From Halomonas halocynthiae DSM 14573 (lineage in GTDB: Bacteria; Pseudomonadota; Gammaproteobacteria; Pseudomonadales; Halomonadaceae), in assembly GCF_000425725.1 (NCBI RefSeq), contig NZ_AUDZ01000013.1, forward strand, positions 62,001 through 126,000: a stretch of 64,000 nt of DNA, written 5' to 3'. The notes beneath the pieces are model-generated. The model saw only the letters and a list, made by a program, of their open reading frames with translations, had not been told where the DNA came from and did not search any database. Every line of letters begins with the position of its first letter. Positions within the stretch are counted from its first letter, which is position 1. The translations under genes were made by a program, and so were the position numbers. Of the stretch, positions 44,202-54,088 are shown piece after piece.

Positions 44202-45836
44202 TCAGTACAGTTTTTTCTGAGGTGGGCCAGCAAACTTAAGTTCACCAACACTTGCCATGTTAACCTCGACCAGCGCTGGGCCAGCCTGAGCTACGGCTTC
44301 GCTGATCACTTTGCCGAAGTCATCTCCGTGCTCAACCTTCCAACGGGGAATGGCTAACGCATCAGCTAGCCCTTGGAAATCCGGCGTGTGCAGGTCGTTA
44401 TAGTACTGGCGGCCATCAAAATACTTGTCCTGAATGCCACGCATCACACCATAGCCACCGTCATTCATGACGATCAGGGTCATATCAAGTTGTTCTTGAG
44501 CAAGCGTTGCAAGCTCACCAACCATTAGCATCAATCCACCGTCACCGACGATAGTTACCACTTTGCGGCCGGAAGCCCCTACGGCGCAGCCGATACCGGT
44601 TGCCAAACCTTGACCAATAGCTCCTGCTAGGGAATGGATATTGGTCAGCGGGCGCTCTGCGGGCAGTAAACGGCTTCCCCAGGTGCTGCCAGAGACGGTG
44701 ATGTCACGCACAAAAATACCGTCGTCTGGTAGCGCCGCACGAACCGCATCGGAAAGCTTTGCATATTCACCCACTTGGCTACGTAGCGCCTGTTCAGCCT
44801 CACTGACTGCTGTGGCTATGTCACGGTCAAATTGAGCGTCGGGCACACGCTTTCCGTCGATATGGGCTACCAGACGACGAAGCACATCGCCACACTCACC
44901 GCACAGGAAGGCATCCGCGCGGTAGTTTCGATCTGCGGCGGCAGGGTCAACATCGATCTGCACCAACGGACGAGGCAATGCCACAGAATAAGTGAGCGTT
45001 TCGTTACTACGCAGACGTGATCCGGCCACCAGCATCAAGTCGCTGCTCTCAAAGAGCGCTTCTACTGCCGGTGCGCTATGGAAAGCCCGCAGACTGCGTG
45101 GATGGCTGTCGGGCAGCACACCTCGTGCATGCGTGCTTGACACCACGGGGATTCCAGCATCCGCTAAACGGCGCACAGCATCGCCAGCATCCAGACAACC
45201 CCCGCCAATCCATAACAGCGGGCGCTTAGCTGTCAGTACACGCTCAGCTAACGCCTCAACGTCAGCATCAGAGACTTGAGCCGGAGCAGTAGGCTCAACC
45301 GGCACCGCGCCATTCCACTCAACCTGACTCGCTTGGATGTCGATGGGAATTTCCAAGCTCACCGGGCCGCGCGGCAATGTCATTGCCTCTTGAATGGCGC
45401 GATGTAACAAAGGCACGGCTTGCTCTGGCGTGCATACCCGATAAGCACGCTTTGAACAGGCACGGAGAAAACCCATCTGGTCGCGGGTTTCATGAATAAA
45501 ACCGGCATCCCGATCGAGATAAGCCTTCTCTACCTGACCAGTAATGTGCACCAGCGGAGTGCCGGCATTAAGCGCTTCAAGCATGGCACCCACTGCGTTC
45601 CCAGCACCGGCGCCGGTACTGGTCAATGCCACACCAAGACCACCAACACGAGTATGGCCATCCGCCATGGTTACCGAACCTGCCTCACCACGGGCTGGCA
45701 CAAAACGAATCTGCTCGCGCTGACCAATAGCATCCGCAATCGGCAAGTTATGAATCGAAATAACGCCGTATACGGCCGAGACCTCGTAAGCTTCTAAAGT
45801 GCGGGCAATCGCTTCACCCACGGTAATGGTCGTCAT
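44202..45836 (-). CDS. ThDP-dependent decarboxylase/acetolactate-synthase-like enzyme
   Basis: 544 aa. The PYR domain has ARGEAGSVTMADGHTRVGG with the catalytic Glu, a central Rossmann domain has PLLWIGGGCLDAGDA, and the PP domain has the ThDP/Mg motif VGDGGLMLMVGELATLAQE...NDGGYG. It resembles benzoylformate and other 2-oxo-acid decarboxylases as much as acetolactate synthase. In a catabolic setting it may decarboxylate a 2-oxo acid to the aldehyde used by the dehydrogenase encoded just upstream. CTGAGGAATTC precedes the ATG. Confidence 0.9.
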   Translation of the reverse strand: MTTITVGEAIARTLEAYEVSAVYGVISIHNLPIADAIGQREQIRFVPARGEAGSVTMADGHTRVGGLGVALTSTGAGAGNAVGAMLEALNAGTPLVHITGQVEKAYLDRDAGFIHETRDQMGFLRACSKRAYRVCTPEQAVPLLHRAIQEAMTLPRGPVSLEIPIDIQASQVEWNGAVPVEPTAPAQVSDADVEALAERVLTAKRPLLWIGGGCLDAGDAVRRLADAGIPVVSSTHARGVLPDSHPRSLRAFHSAPAVEALFESSDLMLVAGSRLRSNETLTYSVALPRPLVQIDVDPAAADRNYRADAFLCGECGDVLRRLVAHIDGKRVPDAQFDRDIATAVSEAEQALRSQVGEYAKLSDAVRAALPDDGIFVRDITVSGSTWGSRLLPAERPLTNIHSLAGAIGQGLATGIGCAVGASGRKVVTIVGDGGLMLMVGELATLAQEQLDMTLIVMNDGGYGVMRGIQDKYFDGRQYYNDLHTPDFQGLADALAIPRWKVEHGDDFGKVISEAVAQAGPALVEVNMASVGELKFAGPPQKKLY

Positions 45837-45863
45837 GATGAATTCCTCAGTAACCGTGGGCGT

Positions 45864-47324
45864 TCAATCGCACCAGGGGTTGGGATTGTGATTGAGGCCC
45901 AAGTACAGACTTTTTTGCTGCATGTAGGCTTGAATACCTTTGCGACCCTTTTCGCGACCCAAGCCACTTTCCTTGTAGCCACCAAAAGGTGTCGATATGG
46001 AGAACGTTTTGTAGGTATTGATCCACACGGTGCCAGCCTCAAGAATGGCGGCAAGACGCAGAGCGCGGCGATAATCGGCAGTCCAGACCCCCGCTGCCAA
46101 ACCATAAACGTTGTCATTGGCCAGCCCAATCAGCTCGTCCTCATTGTCATAAGGCAGCGCCACCAGCACTGGGCCAAAAATCTCTTCTTGGCAGACCACG
46201 CTTTCATGGCTCAGGCCATCGATCAGTGTCGGCAGATAAAAACTGCCTGAAGCCAGCTCCTCATCTTGGGGAATTTCGCCACCTACACGAATACAAGCGC
46301 CTTCTTGTCGCGCGCGCTCGACATACGCCGCCACACTGTCGCGGTGAGCCTCATTAATCAGTGGGCCCAGATGAACGCCCGGAGACTCGGGATGACCAAC
46401 ACGCAAATTGCTGGCTACTTCTTCTAGCCGAGTCATGACCTCGTCGTAACGACTGCGATGAATGAACAGTCGCGAACCGGCGATACAGGCTTGGCCTGCT
46501 GAACTGAAGATGCCGTAAGCCACACCTTTAACCGCCTGCTCTAGGTCGGCGTCTTCGCAAATGATCGTGGGTGACTTACCACCAAGTTCTAGCGAGGTAC
46601 CAATCAGCTTATCGGCAGCAATATGCGCGAGGTGACGACCGGTATTCGTACCGCCAGTAAAGGAAATCTTACGCACTTTGGGGTGGCATACGATGGCTTC
46701 GCCTATCACACTGCCTCGACCCGGCAATACACTGAGCAGCCCTTTAGGCAAGCCCGCTTCTTCGAACAGCTCGGCGAGCTTGAGCGCCAAGAGTGGCGTG
46801 GCTTCGGCAGGTTTAAGCACCACCGCATTACCGCCAGCAATCGCTGGTGCCACTTTCTGCATCTCGCTGGCAATGGGCGAGTTCCAAGGCGTGATGGCAG
46901 CGATCACTCCGAGCGGCTCGTACTGGCTCAGAGTCATGACCTCGGCATTACGCTGTGTAGGTAACTCACCTTCCAAGGTTTCACAGGCAGCGGCGAAGTA
47001 GCGCGCGGTAGCAGCGGCACTAGCCACTAGCCCACGGCTCTCGGCCAGAGGCTTACCATTGTCACGCGTCTGAAGAGCCGCTAGCTCTTCGCTGCGCGAC
47101 TTAATCAGATCGCTAACGCGATACAGCACTTCAGCCCGCTCATGCGCCAAACGGCCACGCCACGCTCGCCAGGCGATATCGGCGGCATTCACTGCCTCTT
47201 CGACATCTTCCAAGCTTGCGGCATGAAGCTCAGCATTAATCGAACCGTCCGCAGGGAACCGCGAGACAAAGAGGTCCCCTCGCCCCTTACGCCACTCACC
47301 TGCGATAAAAATCTTCTGACTCAT
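45864..47324 (-). CDS. NAD(P)-dependent aldehyde dehydrogenase
   Basis: 486 aa from ATG 47324, chosen because GGAGGTG lies 7 nt upstream; an ATG at 47339 has no site. Motifs are the catalytic Cys in SSAGQACIAGSRLF, the Glu in SLELGGKSPTI, PWNSPIASEMQKVAPAI and KEEIFGPV-type (QEEIFGPVLVALPY). The C-terminus shows FGGYKESGLGREKG. The closest style is that of semialdehyde/betaine-aldehyde dehydrogenases. It lies 15 bp after the AspDH-like gene and 27 bp before the ThDP gene. Confidence 0.93.
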   Translation of the reverse strand: MSQKIFIAGEWRKGRGDLFVSRFPADGSINAELHAASLEDVEEAVNAADIAWRAWRGRLAHERAEVLYRVSDLIKSRSEELAALQTRDNGKPLAESRGLVASAAATARYFAAACETLEGELPTQRNAEVMTLSQYEPLGVIAAITPWNSPIASEMQKVAPAIAGGNAVVLKPAEATPLLALKLAELFEEAGLPKGLLSVLPGRGSVIGEAIVCHPKVRKISFTGGTNTGRHLAHIAADKLIGTSLELGGKSPTIICEDADLEQAVKGVAYGIFSSAGQACIAGSRLFIHRSRYDEVMTRLEEVASNLRVGHPESPGVHLGPLINEAHRDSVAAYVERARQEGACIRVGGEIPQDEELASGSFYLPTLIDGLSHESVVCQEEIFGPVLVALPYDNEDELIGLANDNVYGLAAGVWTADYRRALRLAAILEAGTVWINTYKTFSISTPFGGYKESGLGREKGRKGIQAYMQQKSLYLGLNHNPNPWCD

Positions 47325-47339
47325 CTCAGACACCTCCAC

Positions 47340-48134
47340 TTAAAACGAGACCGGCTCAAGTACCTGACGGCAGGCACGGACCACAGAAAGAGCAGCGAGC
47401 GTCGACGTCTTGGGGTTGCTTTCCAGAGGGTATCCGTTAAGTTCAATGCTGAACTCGCCGAAGCGTCCCCGTGCATAAATGCGATGGGTGTTACGAGTAG
47501 TGGCCGGATCGACACTCAATTGAACTCGCGTATCGCGCATACCCACTCCAGCTAGGGCAATGGTGGCGGCAACATTTGAGTTGGCCGGAAAGAGGCGTGC
47601 GGCCTCACCAGCATCACCTTCAAAAAACACCACTTTCTCGGTAACCGCATCAAGATCGATCAGTGTTTCAGCGTGGCTACCTTTCCAGCTACGAGGCGCC
47701 TTGCAGGCTTCATATGTCACCTCGTCCAAGCCCCCTTCACGGGCAGCCGCCAAACCATCCATGCCGGTTACCGCGCCGGATAGCAGCTGCATGCGTCCAC
47801 CGCCTTCACGAGCGGCCGTGGCAAGGCGGGTATAAAGCGCCTCGTCAGCCAAGGCTCCGGTAGCTACTACAGCCAATGTGAGGCCGCGACGCAGCACCGC
47901 TTCACCGTGCTCAGCCAGCCCAGGCTGACCAGCGCACTCCACGACCAGATCGGGCACTTCGGTACACTGATCAATGGCGGTCAGCACCTCGACGCGCCCC
48001 GCCAACTGCTCGCGAACCGCAGTGGCATAAGCTTCTGGCACAACCAGCCAAGCCAGCTCCATTCCTTCGGGCAGTAAGCGATGTACCTCACTACCCATGG
48101 CGCCATAGCCGATCATTAATAGTCGTTTCGTCAT
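47340..48134 (-). CDS. L-aspartate dehydrogenase family protein
   Basis: 264 aa from ATG 48134. The Rossmann motif is LMIGYGAMGSEVHRLL. The family signature GAVTGMDGLAAAREGGLDEV, then APRSWKG, and PANSNVAATIALAGVGM match NAD(P)-dependent aspartate dehydrogenases. Those interconvert aspartate and iminosuccinate/oxaloacetate. In this cluster it may act instead on an amino or imino intermediate. A similar set (AspDH, ALDH, ThDP enzyme, SDR, hydrolase, cupin) is recalled from Pseudomonas aeruginosa, where its substrate is unknown. Confidence 0.85.
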   Translation of the reverse strand: MTKRLLMIGYGAMGSEVHRLLPEGMELAWLVVPEAYATAVREQLAGRVEVLTAIDQCTEVPDLVVECAGQPGLAEHGEAVLRRGLTLAVVATGALADEALYTRLATAAREGGGRMQLLSGAVTGMDGLAAAREGGLDEVTYEACKAPRSWKGSHAETLIDLDAVTEKVVFFEGDAGEAARLFPANSNVAATIALAGVGMRDTRVQLSVDPATTRNTHRIYARGRFGEFSIELNGYPLESNPKTSTLAALSVVRACRQVLEPVSF

Positions 48135-48154
48135 GCGGCTCTCTCTCAAATAAG

Positions 48155-48949
48155 CTATAGGTGACGGTTGAAGCCACCGGAAACATCCAGGGCGGCACCG
48201 GTGGTAAAAGAGGCCATGGGGGAGGCTAAAAACACCAAGGCCCGAGCCGGCTCTTCGGGGCGACCCAGCCGGCCCATGGGGATGCCGCGATTGGCAGCGA
48301 TAGCACCAACCCACTCTTCCCAACTCTGCGAGCTGTCAGAACGCTGCTCAAATCGACGCCGCCACTGGCCCGACTCAACCATTCCCAACAAAATTGAGTT
48401 GACACGAATGCCTTCACCAATCAGTTCGTGAGACAGTGAGTGGGTCATATTTAGCAGGGCTGCTCGCGCTGCGGAGGTGGCAATCATGTGTGGCTCAGGC
48501 TGCAGCGCCAGCAATGAGTTAACGCAAGTCAGCGAGCCGATATCAGATGCACTGAGCAGTACGCGGAATGCTTGCAGAGGGTTAAGCACACCGAATAGTT
48601 TGAGACTGGCCTCCGACAACCAGGCTTCTTTTGGGGTGTCATCCAAATTCGCAACGTAGCCTTGTCCGGCATTTGCAATCAGCATGTCGGCACCACCAAA
48701 GCGCTCATGGACAGCGCTGGCGAAGCTGAGACAAGACGCCTCATCAAGCACATCGCACGCTTCAGCCAGCAACTCTGATTCTGGAAACTCATTAACCAGC
48801 GCGATTCGCGCTGCTTCGAGGCGCTCAAGATTGCGACCACACAGCGCCACCTTGGCACCTTGACTTAACAGCAGGCGGACGGTTTCAAGACCAATTCCCG
48901 AAGAGCCGCCAGTAACTACGGCGACTCGGCCTTCGATCATAAAGCTCAT
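48155..48949 (-). CDS. SDR-family protein lacking the catalytic Tyr/Lys
   Basis: 264 aa. The NAD site TGGSSGIG (13-20) and ANAG are intact, and Ser145 is in place. The YxxxK motif expected at 158-162 reads T158-S-A-A-R162. C-terminal MASFTTGAALDVSGGFNRHL is normal for SDRs. It may therefore not be a standard oxidoreductase; it could be a dehydratase-like or structural partner. The start has a GGAGGAG site inside the hydrolase gene end, 6 nt before the ATG. Confidence 0.88.
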   Translation of the reverse strand: MSFMIEGRVAVVTGGSSGIGLETVRLLLSQGAKVALCGRNLERLEAARIALVNEFPESELLAEACDVLDEASCLSFASAVHERFGGADMLIANAGQGYVANLDDTPKEAWLSEASLKLFGVLNPLQAFRVLLSASDIGSLTCVNSLLALQPEPHMIATSAARAALLNMTHSLSHELIGEGIRVNSILLGMVESGQWRRRFEQRSDSSQSWEEWVGAIAANRGIPMGRLGRPEEPARALVFLASPMASFTTGAALDVSGGFNRHL

Positions 48950-49783
48950 TTACTGCTCCTCCTTTTTGGTGAACAGACGCCCAGCAAAGTCATCAATGGC
49001 TGCAGCAAAGGCTGCTGGCGCATCGATATAACTGGCATGCCCAGCGCGTGGGATACTGTGATAGGTCAGCCCCAGGCGTGTTGCCAGCGCCTGAACATCC
49101 TCAGGGGGGGTAATGCGATCTTCATCACCGCACAGCACCCTTGCCGGTACGGGTATCTCTCTTTCGACGTATCCTTCCAGCGCATCATTAGCCAGCATCC
49201 AGTTGGCTTGAGCGAAACCTGAGACGTTGAGACGTTTTATGCCGTCACGCACTCGAGCAACATCAGCCTCGCTGGCACTGTCACGCAGCAGACGTGGCGC
49301 CCTTGCTTCGGCATAAGCTTCGGGACCTTGCTTAACAAGTAAGGGCCAACGACTGTGATAAACCGCGTCACGCTTGGCATCATCAGCATTCCGATAGCCC
49401 TGAGCTGGATCAGCCAAGATCACTCCCACAAGACGCTCTGGGCACAGAGCCATATAAGCGCAGGCCATCATGGCACCTAGCGAGTGACCTATGAGCACGC
49501 AGCGCTCAATCTCAAGGGCATCAAGCCAAGCGTCGAGACGTGCCGCATAATCTGCCGCCGTCGGCTCACCTTCAGCCAGCGGCTGACTCTCGCCATAACC
49601 CGGCGCGTCCCAAGCCAACAGTCGATAACCCGGCAACAGCGATGCCAAAGGCTCCCAAGATGACGCACCGGAACTAATCCCGTGCAACAGCACAACTGTC
49701 GGTCCGGCACCGCTTTCGCGATACGCCTGAAACCCACTATTAAGAGATAGGGTTTTGGCAATCATGGCTGACCCAGTCATCAT
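48950..49783 (-). CDS. Alpha/beta hydrolase (C-C or ester hydrolase type)
   Basis: 277 aa. The oxyanion site is VVLLHGISSGASSWEPL, the nucleophile elbow is IGHSLGAM, the Asp is in CGDEDRITPP and the His is in RAGHASYIDAP. The catalytic triad is complete. In ring-cleavage pathways this family hydrolyses meta-cleavage products (MhpC/HsaD type) or lactones. ATGA couples it to the cupin gene; an internal ATG at 49765 is an alternative start. Confidence 0.9.
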   Translation of the reverse strand: MMTGSAMIAKTLSLNSGFQAYRESGAGPTVVLLHGISSGASSWEPLASLLPGYRLLAWDAPGYGESQPLAEGEPTAADYAARLDAWLDALEIERCVLIGHSLGAMMACAYMALCPERLVGVILADPAQGYRNADDAKRDAVYHSRWPLLVKQGPEAYAEARAPRLLRDSASEADVARVRDGIKRLNVSGFAQANWMLANDALEGYVEREIPVPARVLCGDEDRITPPEDVQALATRLGLTYHSIPRAGHASYIDAPAAFAAAIDDFAGRLFTKKEEQ

Positions 49784-50301
49784 TTACGTTTGATCTTGGA
49801 AAGCGGGTGATCGTCCGGATAAGTCGGAATCTGTGGCTTAGGCGTGCCCAACATAACGCACATCAAGGCTTCTTCTTCACTTTCGTTGAGCAGGCCGCGG
49901 TAGATACCTGGCGGAACGGAAATCACATCACGATCTTTAATAACGGTCTCAACATAGTTGTCACCGTCTTTCAGATAGAGGCGAATCGTGCCTTTAAGCA
50001 CGAAGAAGACTTCTTCGACGTCATCATGCACGTGCATCGGCCCTTCGCACTTGGACGGCAGTACCATGGTCGATAAGGTGAAATGTTCAGAAGGTATCGT
50101 GTTCGTGTCATCGGCGACCCCAGTCGCACCCGTGCCGATATAACGCATCTGGGCACGGCGATACTTGGGATCGTAATCGGCTTGGAATTTTAGGGCATTC
50201 CAGTCATACTTGCGGCCTTCAAAACGTGCAATACGTGTCTCAATCCAGTCTTCGAAAGAAACGCCTTCAGGTTGTTTCTGTGTCGCAATTTGCGTAGTCA
50301 T
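49780..50301 (-). CDS. Cupin-domain protein
   Basis: 173 aa with one cupin barrel. Motif 1 is PMHVHDDVEEVFFVLKGTIR, carrying His, His and Glu. Motif 2, VISVPPGIYRGLLNES, lacks the usual His (Tyr-Arg there). It could be a metal-dependent isomerase/decarboxylase or a sensor. The N-terminal part YRRAQMRYIGTGATG is not one I recognise. It starts a run of coupled genes reaching down to the ThDP gene. Confidence 0.85.
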   Translation of the reverse strand: MTTQIATQKQPEGVSFEDWIETRIARFEGRKYDWNALKFQADYDPKYRRAQMRYIGTGATGVADDTNTIPSEHFTLSTMVLPSKCEGPMHVHDDVEEVFFVLKGTIRLYLKDGDNYVETVIKDRDVISVPPGIYRGLLNESEEEALMCVMLGTPKPQIPTYPDDHPLSKIKRK

Positions 50302-50405
50302 GATCCAATTCCTTGTTAATTACTCTTCAGGACATTCCTGCCGAGTTCTTTGAGGCGAATTGTCTGTCTGGGCGCAACAGGTATCGCCATCGCCACCCTT
50401 TTCGC

Positions 50406-51671
50406 TCAGTAACGGCGAATCAAGGGCACCAGCACGCCACCCCCGATAAAGGCGAGCAGCGCCATAAAAAGAAGACCCGCGCTCATATTTCCGGTCATGC
50501 CAATCAATACACCGATGAGCACCGGCGTCAGAGCACCAGAGAAATTGCCAAACCCATTGAATATACCGCCCGCCGTCGAACTCACTTCTGACGGTGTTGC
50601 CTTGGCCAACAAGGCAAAAATATTGGGCGCACCAACGCCCCAGCACATAGCGCTGAATGACATAGCCGTAATCATGAGGACATTGGAGCTGTGGATAGAT
50701 AGCACAAGTAGTAGTCCAAGGCCGGCACCCAGCAGCGACAATGAACACATCAAGGCACGCTTATCCAAACGGTCGGAGATAATAGCGCCAACTACTTCGC
50801 CAAAAAGCATGGCGATAAAAGGTAGCGAAGCAAAAATACCTGCAGATTTAAGATCAATACCCTTATCTTCAACCAGATAAGTCGGAAGCCAACTATTTAA
50901 ACCCCAGAGATAGGAAAGGAAAGCGATATTGAATAGGCATATTGCCCAAAAAGACATATTCCCAAATAGCTTGCGCGTGGCTTGCTTATGATTAGAAAGC
51001 GGCACACGACTCGTACCTAACGATTGCTGAACTGGTGACTTCGTTGTGATATCTACTTTCCTAAACACCAATAAGACGAACAACATAACGGGAATCGTCA
51101 ATAGCGCCATGGAAAAGAACGAAGCCCTCCAACCAAAATTAGCTAGTACGTAAATAGTGACGGGGAAACCGATTGATGCACCAATCGGTGTGCCCAGTAG
51201 CCATAACATCGTTGCCCTGGCTTGCTCTTTAGGAGGAAAAGTACGCTTTACAATAGTATAAGCGATAGCAAACATCGGACCTTCAGCAATACCGAGCAGA
51301 ATACGCAACGTAAGCATGCTGCCATAGGTATTCATGAACCCCATGGTTGCCATAATGGCCGCCATCAACACTAACATGCCATAGAGGCATTTCTTGGGAC
51401 TTATAATGTCACCAAGAAAACCTAGGAACATTGATGAGAAGCCATAGGAAAGCAAGAAGCCTGTCATCAAAAAGCCTAACTTTGTGGTTTCGCCCTCAAT
51501 ACCTAAAGCACTTTGAAACTCAGGGTTACTCAGCAATACAGCGATACTTATCTTGTCAAAAAACGCAAGAACAACACAGCTTAATAAAGCAATAGGAATA
51601 GCCCAGCGTTTATAACCGCCATAATCAAGTGACTCTTCTGGCGGATTTATTTTATCCTGTACTGATTCCAT
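50406..51671 (-). CDS. MFS transporter (anion/aromatic acid type)
   Basis: 421 aa with 12 membrane helices. The first loop is FLGFLGDIISPKKCLYGMLV (variant of GxLaDRxGrkk). IAEGPMFAIAYTIVKRTFPP and RATMLWLLGTPIGASIGFPV are typical of the anion:cation symporter group that imports aromatic and sugar acids. It is probably a second, substrate- or intermediate-specific uptake route beside the TRAP system. Confidence 0.9.
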   Translation of the reverse strand: MESVQDKINPPEESLDYGGYKRWAIPIALLSCVVLAFFDKISIAVLLSNPEFQSALGIEGETTKLGFLMTGFLLSYGFSSMFLGFLGDIISPKKCLYGMLVLMAAIMATMGFMNTYGSMLTLRILLGIAEGPMFAIAYTIVKRTFPPKEQARATMLWLLGTPIGASIGFPVTIYVLANFGWRASFFSMALLTIPVMLFVLLVFRKVDITTKSPVQQSLGTSRVPLSNHKQATRKLFGNMSFWAICLFNIAFLSYLWGLNSWLPTYLVEDKGIDLKSAGIFASLPFIAMLFGEVVGAIISDRLDKRALMCSLSLLGAGLGLLLVLSIHSSNVLMITAMSFSAMCWGVGAPNIFALLAKATPSEVSSTAGGIFNGFGNFSGALTPVLIGVLIGMTGNMSAGLLFMALLAFIGGGVLVPLIRRY

Positions 51672-51728
51672 GGATCATTACCTGTCATTATTGTCATTGC
51701 TGTGTATCTAAAAAGTCACTTCGTAAAG

Positions 51729-52937
51729 TTAACGAAGCTGCATAAGGTTAAATTCAGGATCTGCCAGTACGACACCGTCAAGCACACGCTCAGCGGCCAA
51801 CCAACGCTTGCCCAACTTGATCGCACGTGGATGATTAAAGGCCACCATTTGTACTAAGCGGTTTTGGTTATCGAGATAGAAGAACACTGAGCCAGAGTCT
51901 TCCTGACGAATAACGCAGTGAGTCTCAGTGGTGGGTATTCCAAGGATCTGAATATTGACGTTATGCTGATCTGACCACAGCCAAGCTGGCTCATCGTAAT
52001 GCGCCGACTTATCGAGCATTGCATTGGCCACAACTTGAGCCTGATTCTGAGCATAAGCCCAAGACTGCAAGCAAAGCCCTAGGTGCGGGTGCTGAGCCAC
52101 ATCTCCGGCGGCAAAGACCTGGGGGTCAGAGGTGTAACCTGCAGCATCAATAACGATGCCCTGCTCTGTTGTTAGCCCAGCATCCCGAGCCAGCTCCAGA
52201 TTGATATCGACACCAACACCGACCACCACCAAGTCATAAGGCGCATAGGCTTTATCATCGGCCGTCACACAAACGCGGTTATCAGCATCCTGGGCCAACT
52301 CGATGGACTGGCGATCTAGATGCAAGCCCACTCCATGCTGCTCATGTAACGCCTGAATCGCATGCGCTACTTCGATACCGACACTGCGCCCGCACAGCCT
52401 GGGAGCACGCTCAAAAACATCAACCTCGACACCGAATTTGCGTGCACTGGATGCCACCTCAAGGCCAATCCAACCACCACCTATAATGCCGATGCGTTTA
52501 CTCTCTCCAAGCCGCTCCTTGAGGCGACAGGCGTCATCCCAAGAGCGCAGCGTCATCACATTCTCAATGGCATTCCACTCAGGCACTGGCATCCGAGGGC
52601 GACTACCGGTAGCCATCAGCAGGCGATCGTAAGCAAGCCGCTCACCATTATCGAGCACTACCTCGCTGGCTTGGCGATCAATTTCAACGGCCCGATGAGG
52701 GCGACGCCAGTCGATATCCAAGGCCTCAACAACATCCTCGGAGAATAAACGAGGTAGTGTCGCGCTATCGGTAATGACGCCCTTGGACAACGGTGGCCGC
52801 TCATAGAAGTCATGAGGCTCGTCAGCGACTACTGTCAAACGACCATCAAAACCCTCTGTGCGTAATGCTTTACAAGCATAGCCGGCAGCCTGACCGCCCC
52901 CGATCACGACAATGCACGAAGGTGCCTGATTCGCCAT
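51729..52937 (-). CDS. Ferredoxin reductase of the Rieske oxygenase
   Basis: 402 aa, BphA4/PdR type. The FAD site is IVVIGGGQAAGYACKALR, PPLSKGVITD is the family signature, the NAD site is IGIIGGGWIGLEVASSA, and FAAGDVAQHPH binds the flavin. The C-terminal reductase domain has AWLWSDQHNVNIQILGIP. It passes electrons from NADH to the Rieske ferredoxin encoded at 56231. It lies 5 bp after the dioxygenase gene. Confidence 0.94.
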   Translation of the reverse strand: MANQAPSCIVVIGGGQAAGYACKALRTEGFDGRLTVVADEPHDFYERPPLSKGVITDSATLPRLFSEDVVEALDIDWRRPHRAVEIDRQASEVVLDNGERLAYDRLLMATGSRPRMPVPEWNAIENVMTLRSWDDACRLKERLGESKRIGIIGGGWIGLEVASSARKFGVEVDVFERAPRLCGRSVGIEVAHAIQALHEQHGVGLHLDRQSIELAQDADNRVCVTADDKAYAPYDLVVVGVGVDINLELARDAGLTTEQGIVIDAAGYTSDPQVFAAGDVAQHPHLGLCLQSWAYAQNQAQVVANAMLDKSAHYDEPAWLWSDQHNVNIQILGIPTTETHCVIRQEDSGSVFFYLDNQNRLVQMVAFNHPRAIKLGKRWLAAERVLDGVVLADPEFNLMQLR

Positions 52938-52942
52938 GAGTG

Positions 52943-53887
52943 TTACTCCTTATCTTCGGGTTTTTTCTGACGCCGTGTTTCCGCGTCAATACCACCCTCG
53001 ATGGCCCACTCTGTGAACGACTCTAGGGAGTGGCGCATTTCGCGTGGCTGCCAAGCCTCAGTGAGATAGTCTTCGTTGGTGTAGTACTCAAAGGCACCAC
53101 CCAACGGACTATTCACATACCAAAAATAAGCAGACGATACGGGGTGACGCCCAGGGCCAATAAAGGTGGTCCACTTTTTACGAGTCATCGCCAAACCGCC
53201 GCCAATGACTTCGTGGATATCACGTACGGTAAAGGCCACATGATTCAGCCCGCGTCCGCGTGTTGGTAACTTAAGCAGGAAAAGATTGTGATGGCCGCCG
53301 CGCTTTTGCATACGCAGGAAAACAGCGCGGTCGATATAACGGTCGGAGACAGAAAAACCCAGTTTTTCGCGGTAAAAACGCTCGGTGGCCTCAAGGTCAT
53401 CAACGAAGAACACCGCATGACCGATGGAGGCTGGCTTAGCGTTTTCATAAACCGGACTAGGCTGATCAACGCGACGCATGTCACCCCACTGATTGATCGG
53501 CGTGACGTCCAGCTCAACATCGCGAAGTGTCGATACGCGCACTCGTACCGTCATGCCGTTAGGATCTCGGCACTCAAACGCATCGCCATGGTCAATGAAG
53601 CTAGGCTGATCACTCAGGCGTTCCCGCAATGTGTCGAGAGCTGCAGCATCGGCAGCACCCCACGTCATGCGACGCAGCGTATCACCTTCTTCAAACGCCT
53701 CGGGCAGCGCTGGATCATCAATAGACCGCACACTTAGCTTTGCGCCATCCAGCGTCTCGTAAACGGCAGCGGTGCTGGCATCTCCGTCATCCTGTAACGG
53801 TGCCAAACCAAAATCCGCGGCAAAGCGCTTACCTTTCTCAACATCTACAGCGCCAAACTCCAGCTCTTCAATACCGACGATACTCAT
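52943..53887 (-). CDS. Type I extradiol ring-cleavage dioxygenase (VOC)
   Basis: 314 aa with two vicinal-oxygen-chelate modules. The C-terminal module supplies the 2-His-1-Glu iron site: His157 (SIGHAVFFVDD), His216 (GLNHVAFTV) and Glu267 (GGAFEYYTNED). The N-terminal module has FECRDPNGMTVRVRV. These features fit a meta-cleaving catechol dioxygenase (BphC/cumate-type). It probably opens the ring produced by the Rieske oxygenase and SDR. Confidence 0.9.
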   Translation of the reverse strand: MSIVGIEELEFGAVDVEKGKRFAADFGLAPLQDDGDASTAAVYETLDGAKLSVRSIDDPALPEAFEEGDTLRRMTWGAADAAALDTLRERLSDQPSFIDHGDAFECRDPNGMTVRVRVSTLRDVELDVTPINQWGDMRRVDQPSPVYENAKPASIGHAVFFVDDLEATERFYREKLGFSVSDRYIDRAVFLRMQKRGGHHNLFLLKLPTRGRGLNHVAFTVRDIHEVIGGGLAMTRKKWTTFIGPGRHPVSSAYFWYVNSPLGGAFEYYTNEDYLTEAWQPREMRHSLESFTEWAIEGGIDAETRRQKKPEDKE

Positions 53888-53956
53888 CCTATACCTCCTG
53901 ATGTGTTAGCTTGTCAGGCACTCTCTCAAACCTGTTTTTTGGCATGAGGAGCCCGT

Positions 53957-53980
53957 CTCGCAAAATTATGGCTTTGCGAG
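53957..53980 (-). terminator. Hairpin between SDR and dioxygenase genes
   Basis: CTCGCAAA-attatggc-TTTGCGAG, an 8-bp perfect stem in the 201-bp gap. It may partly separate the oxygenase transcript from the downstream genes. Confidence 0.55.
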
Positions 53981-54088
53981 TGCGTGTTTATTTTTTATAA
54001 GGAGCACGGTCGACTTAACGTACCAACCGGATCCAGATCAAAGAGATGGCGTTCTGGCGATCATAAGAATGGCTCTTTTCAACAACAC

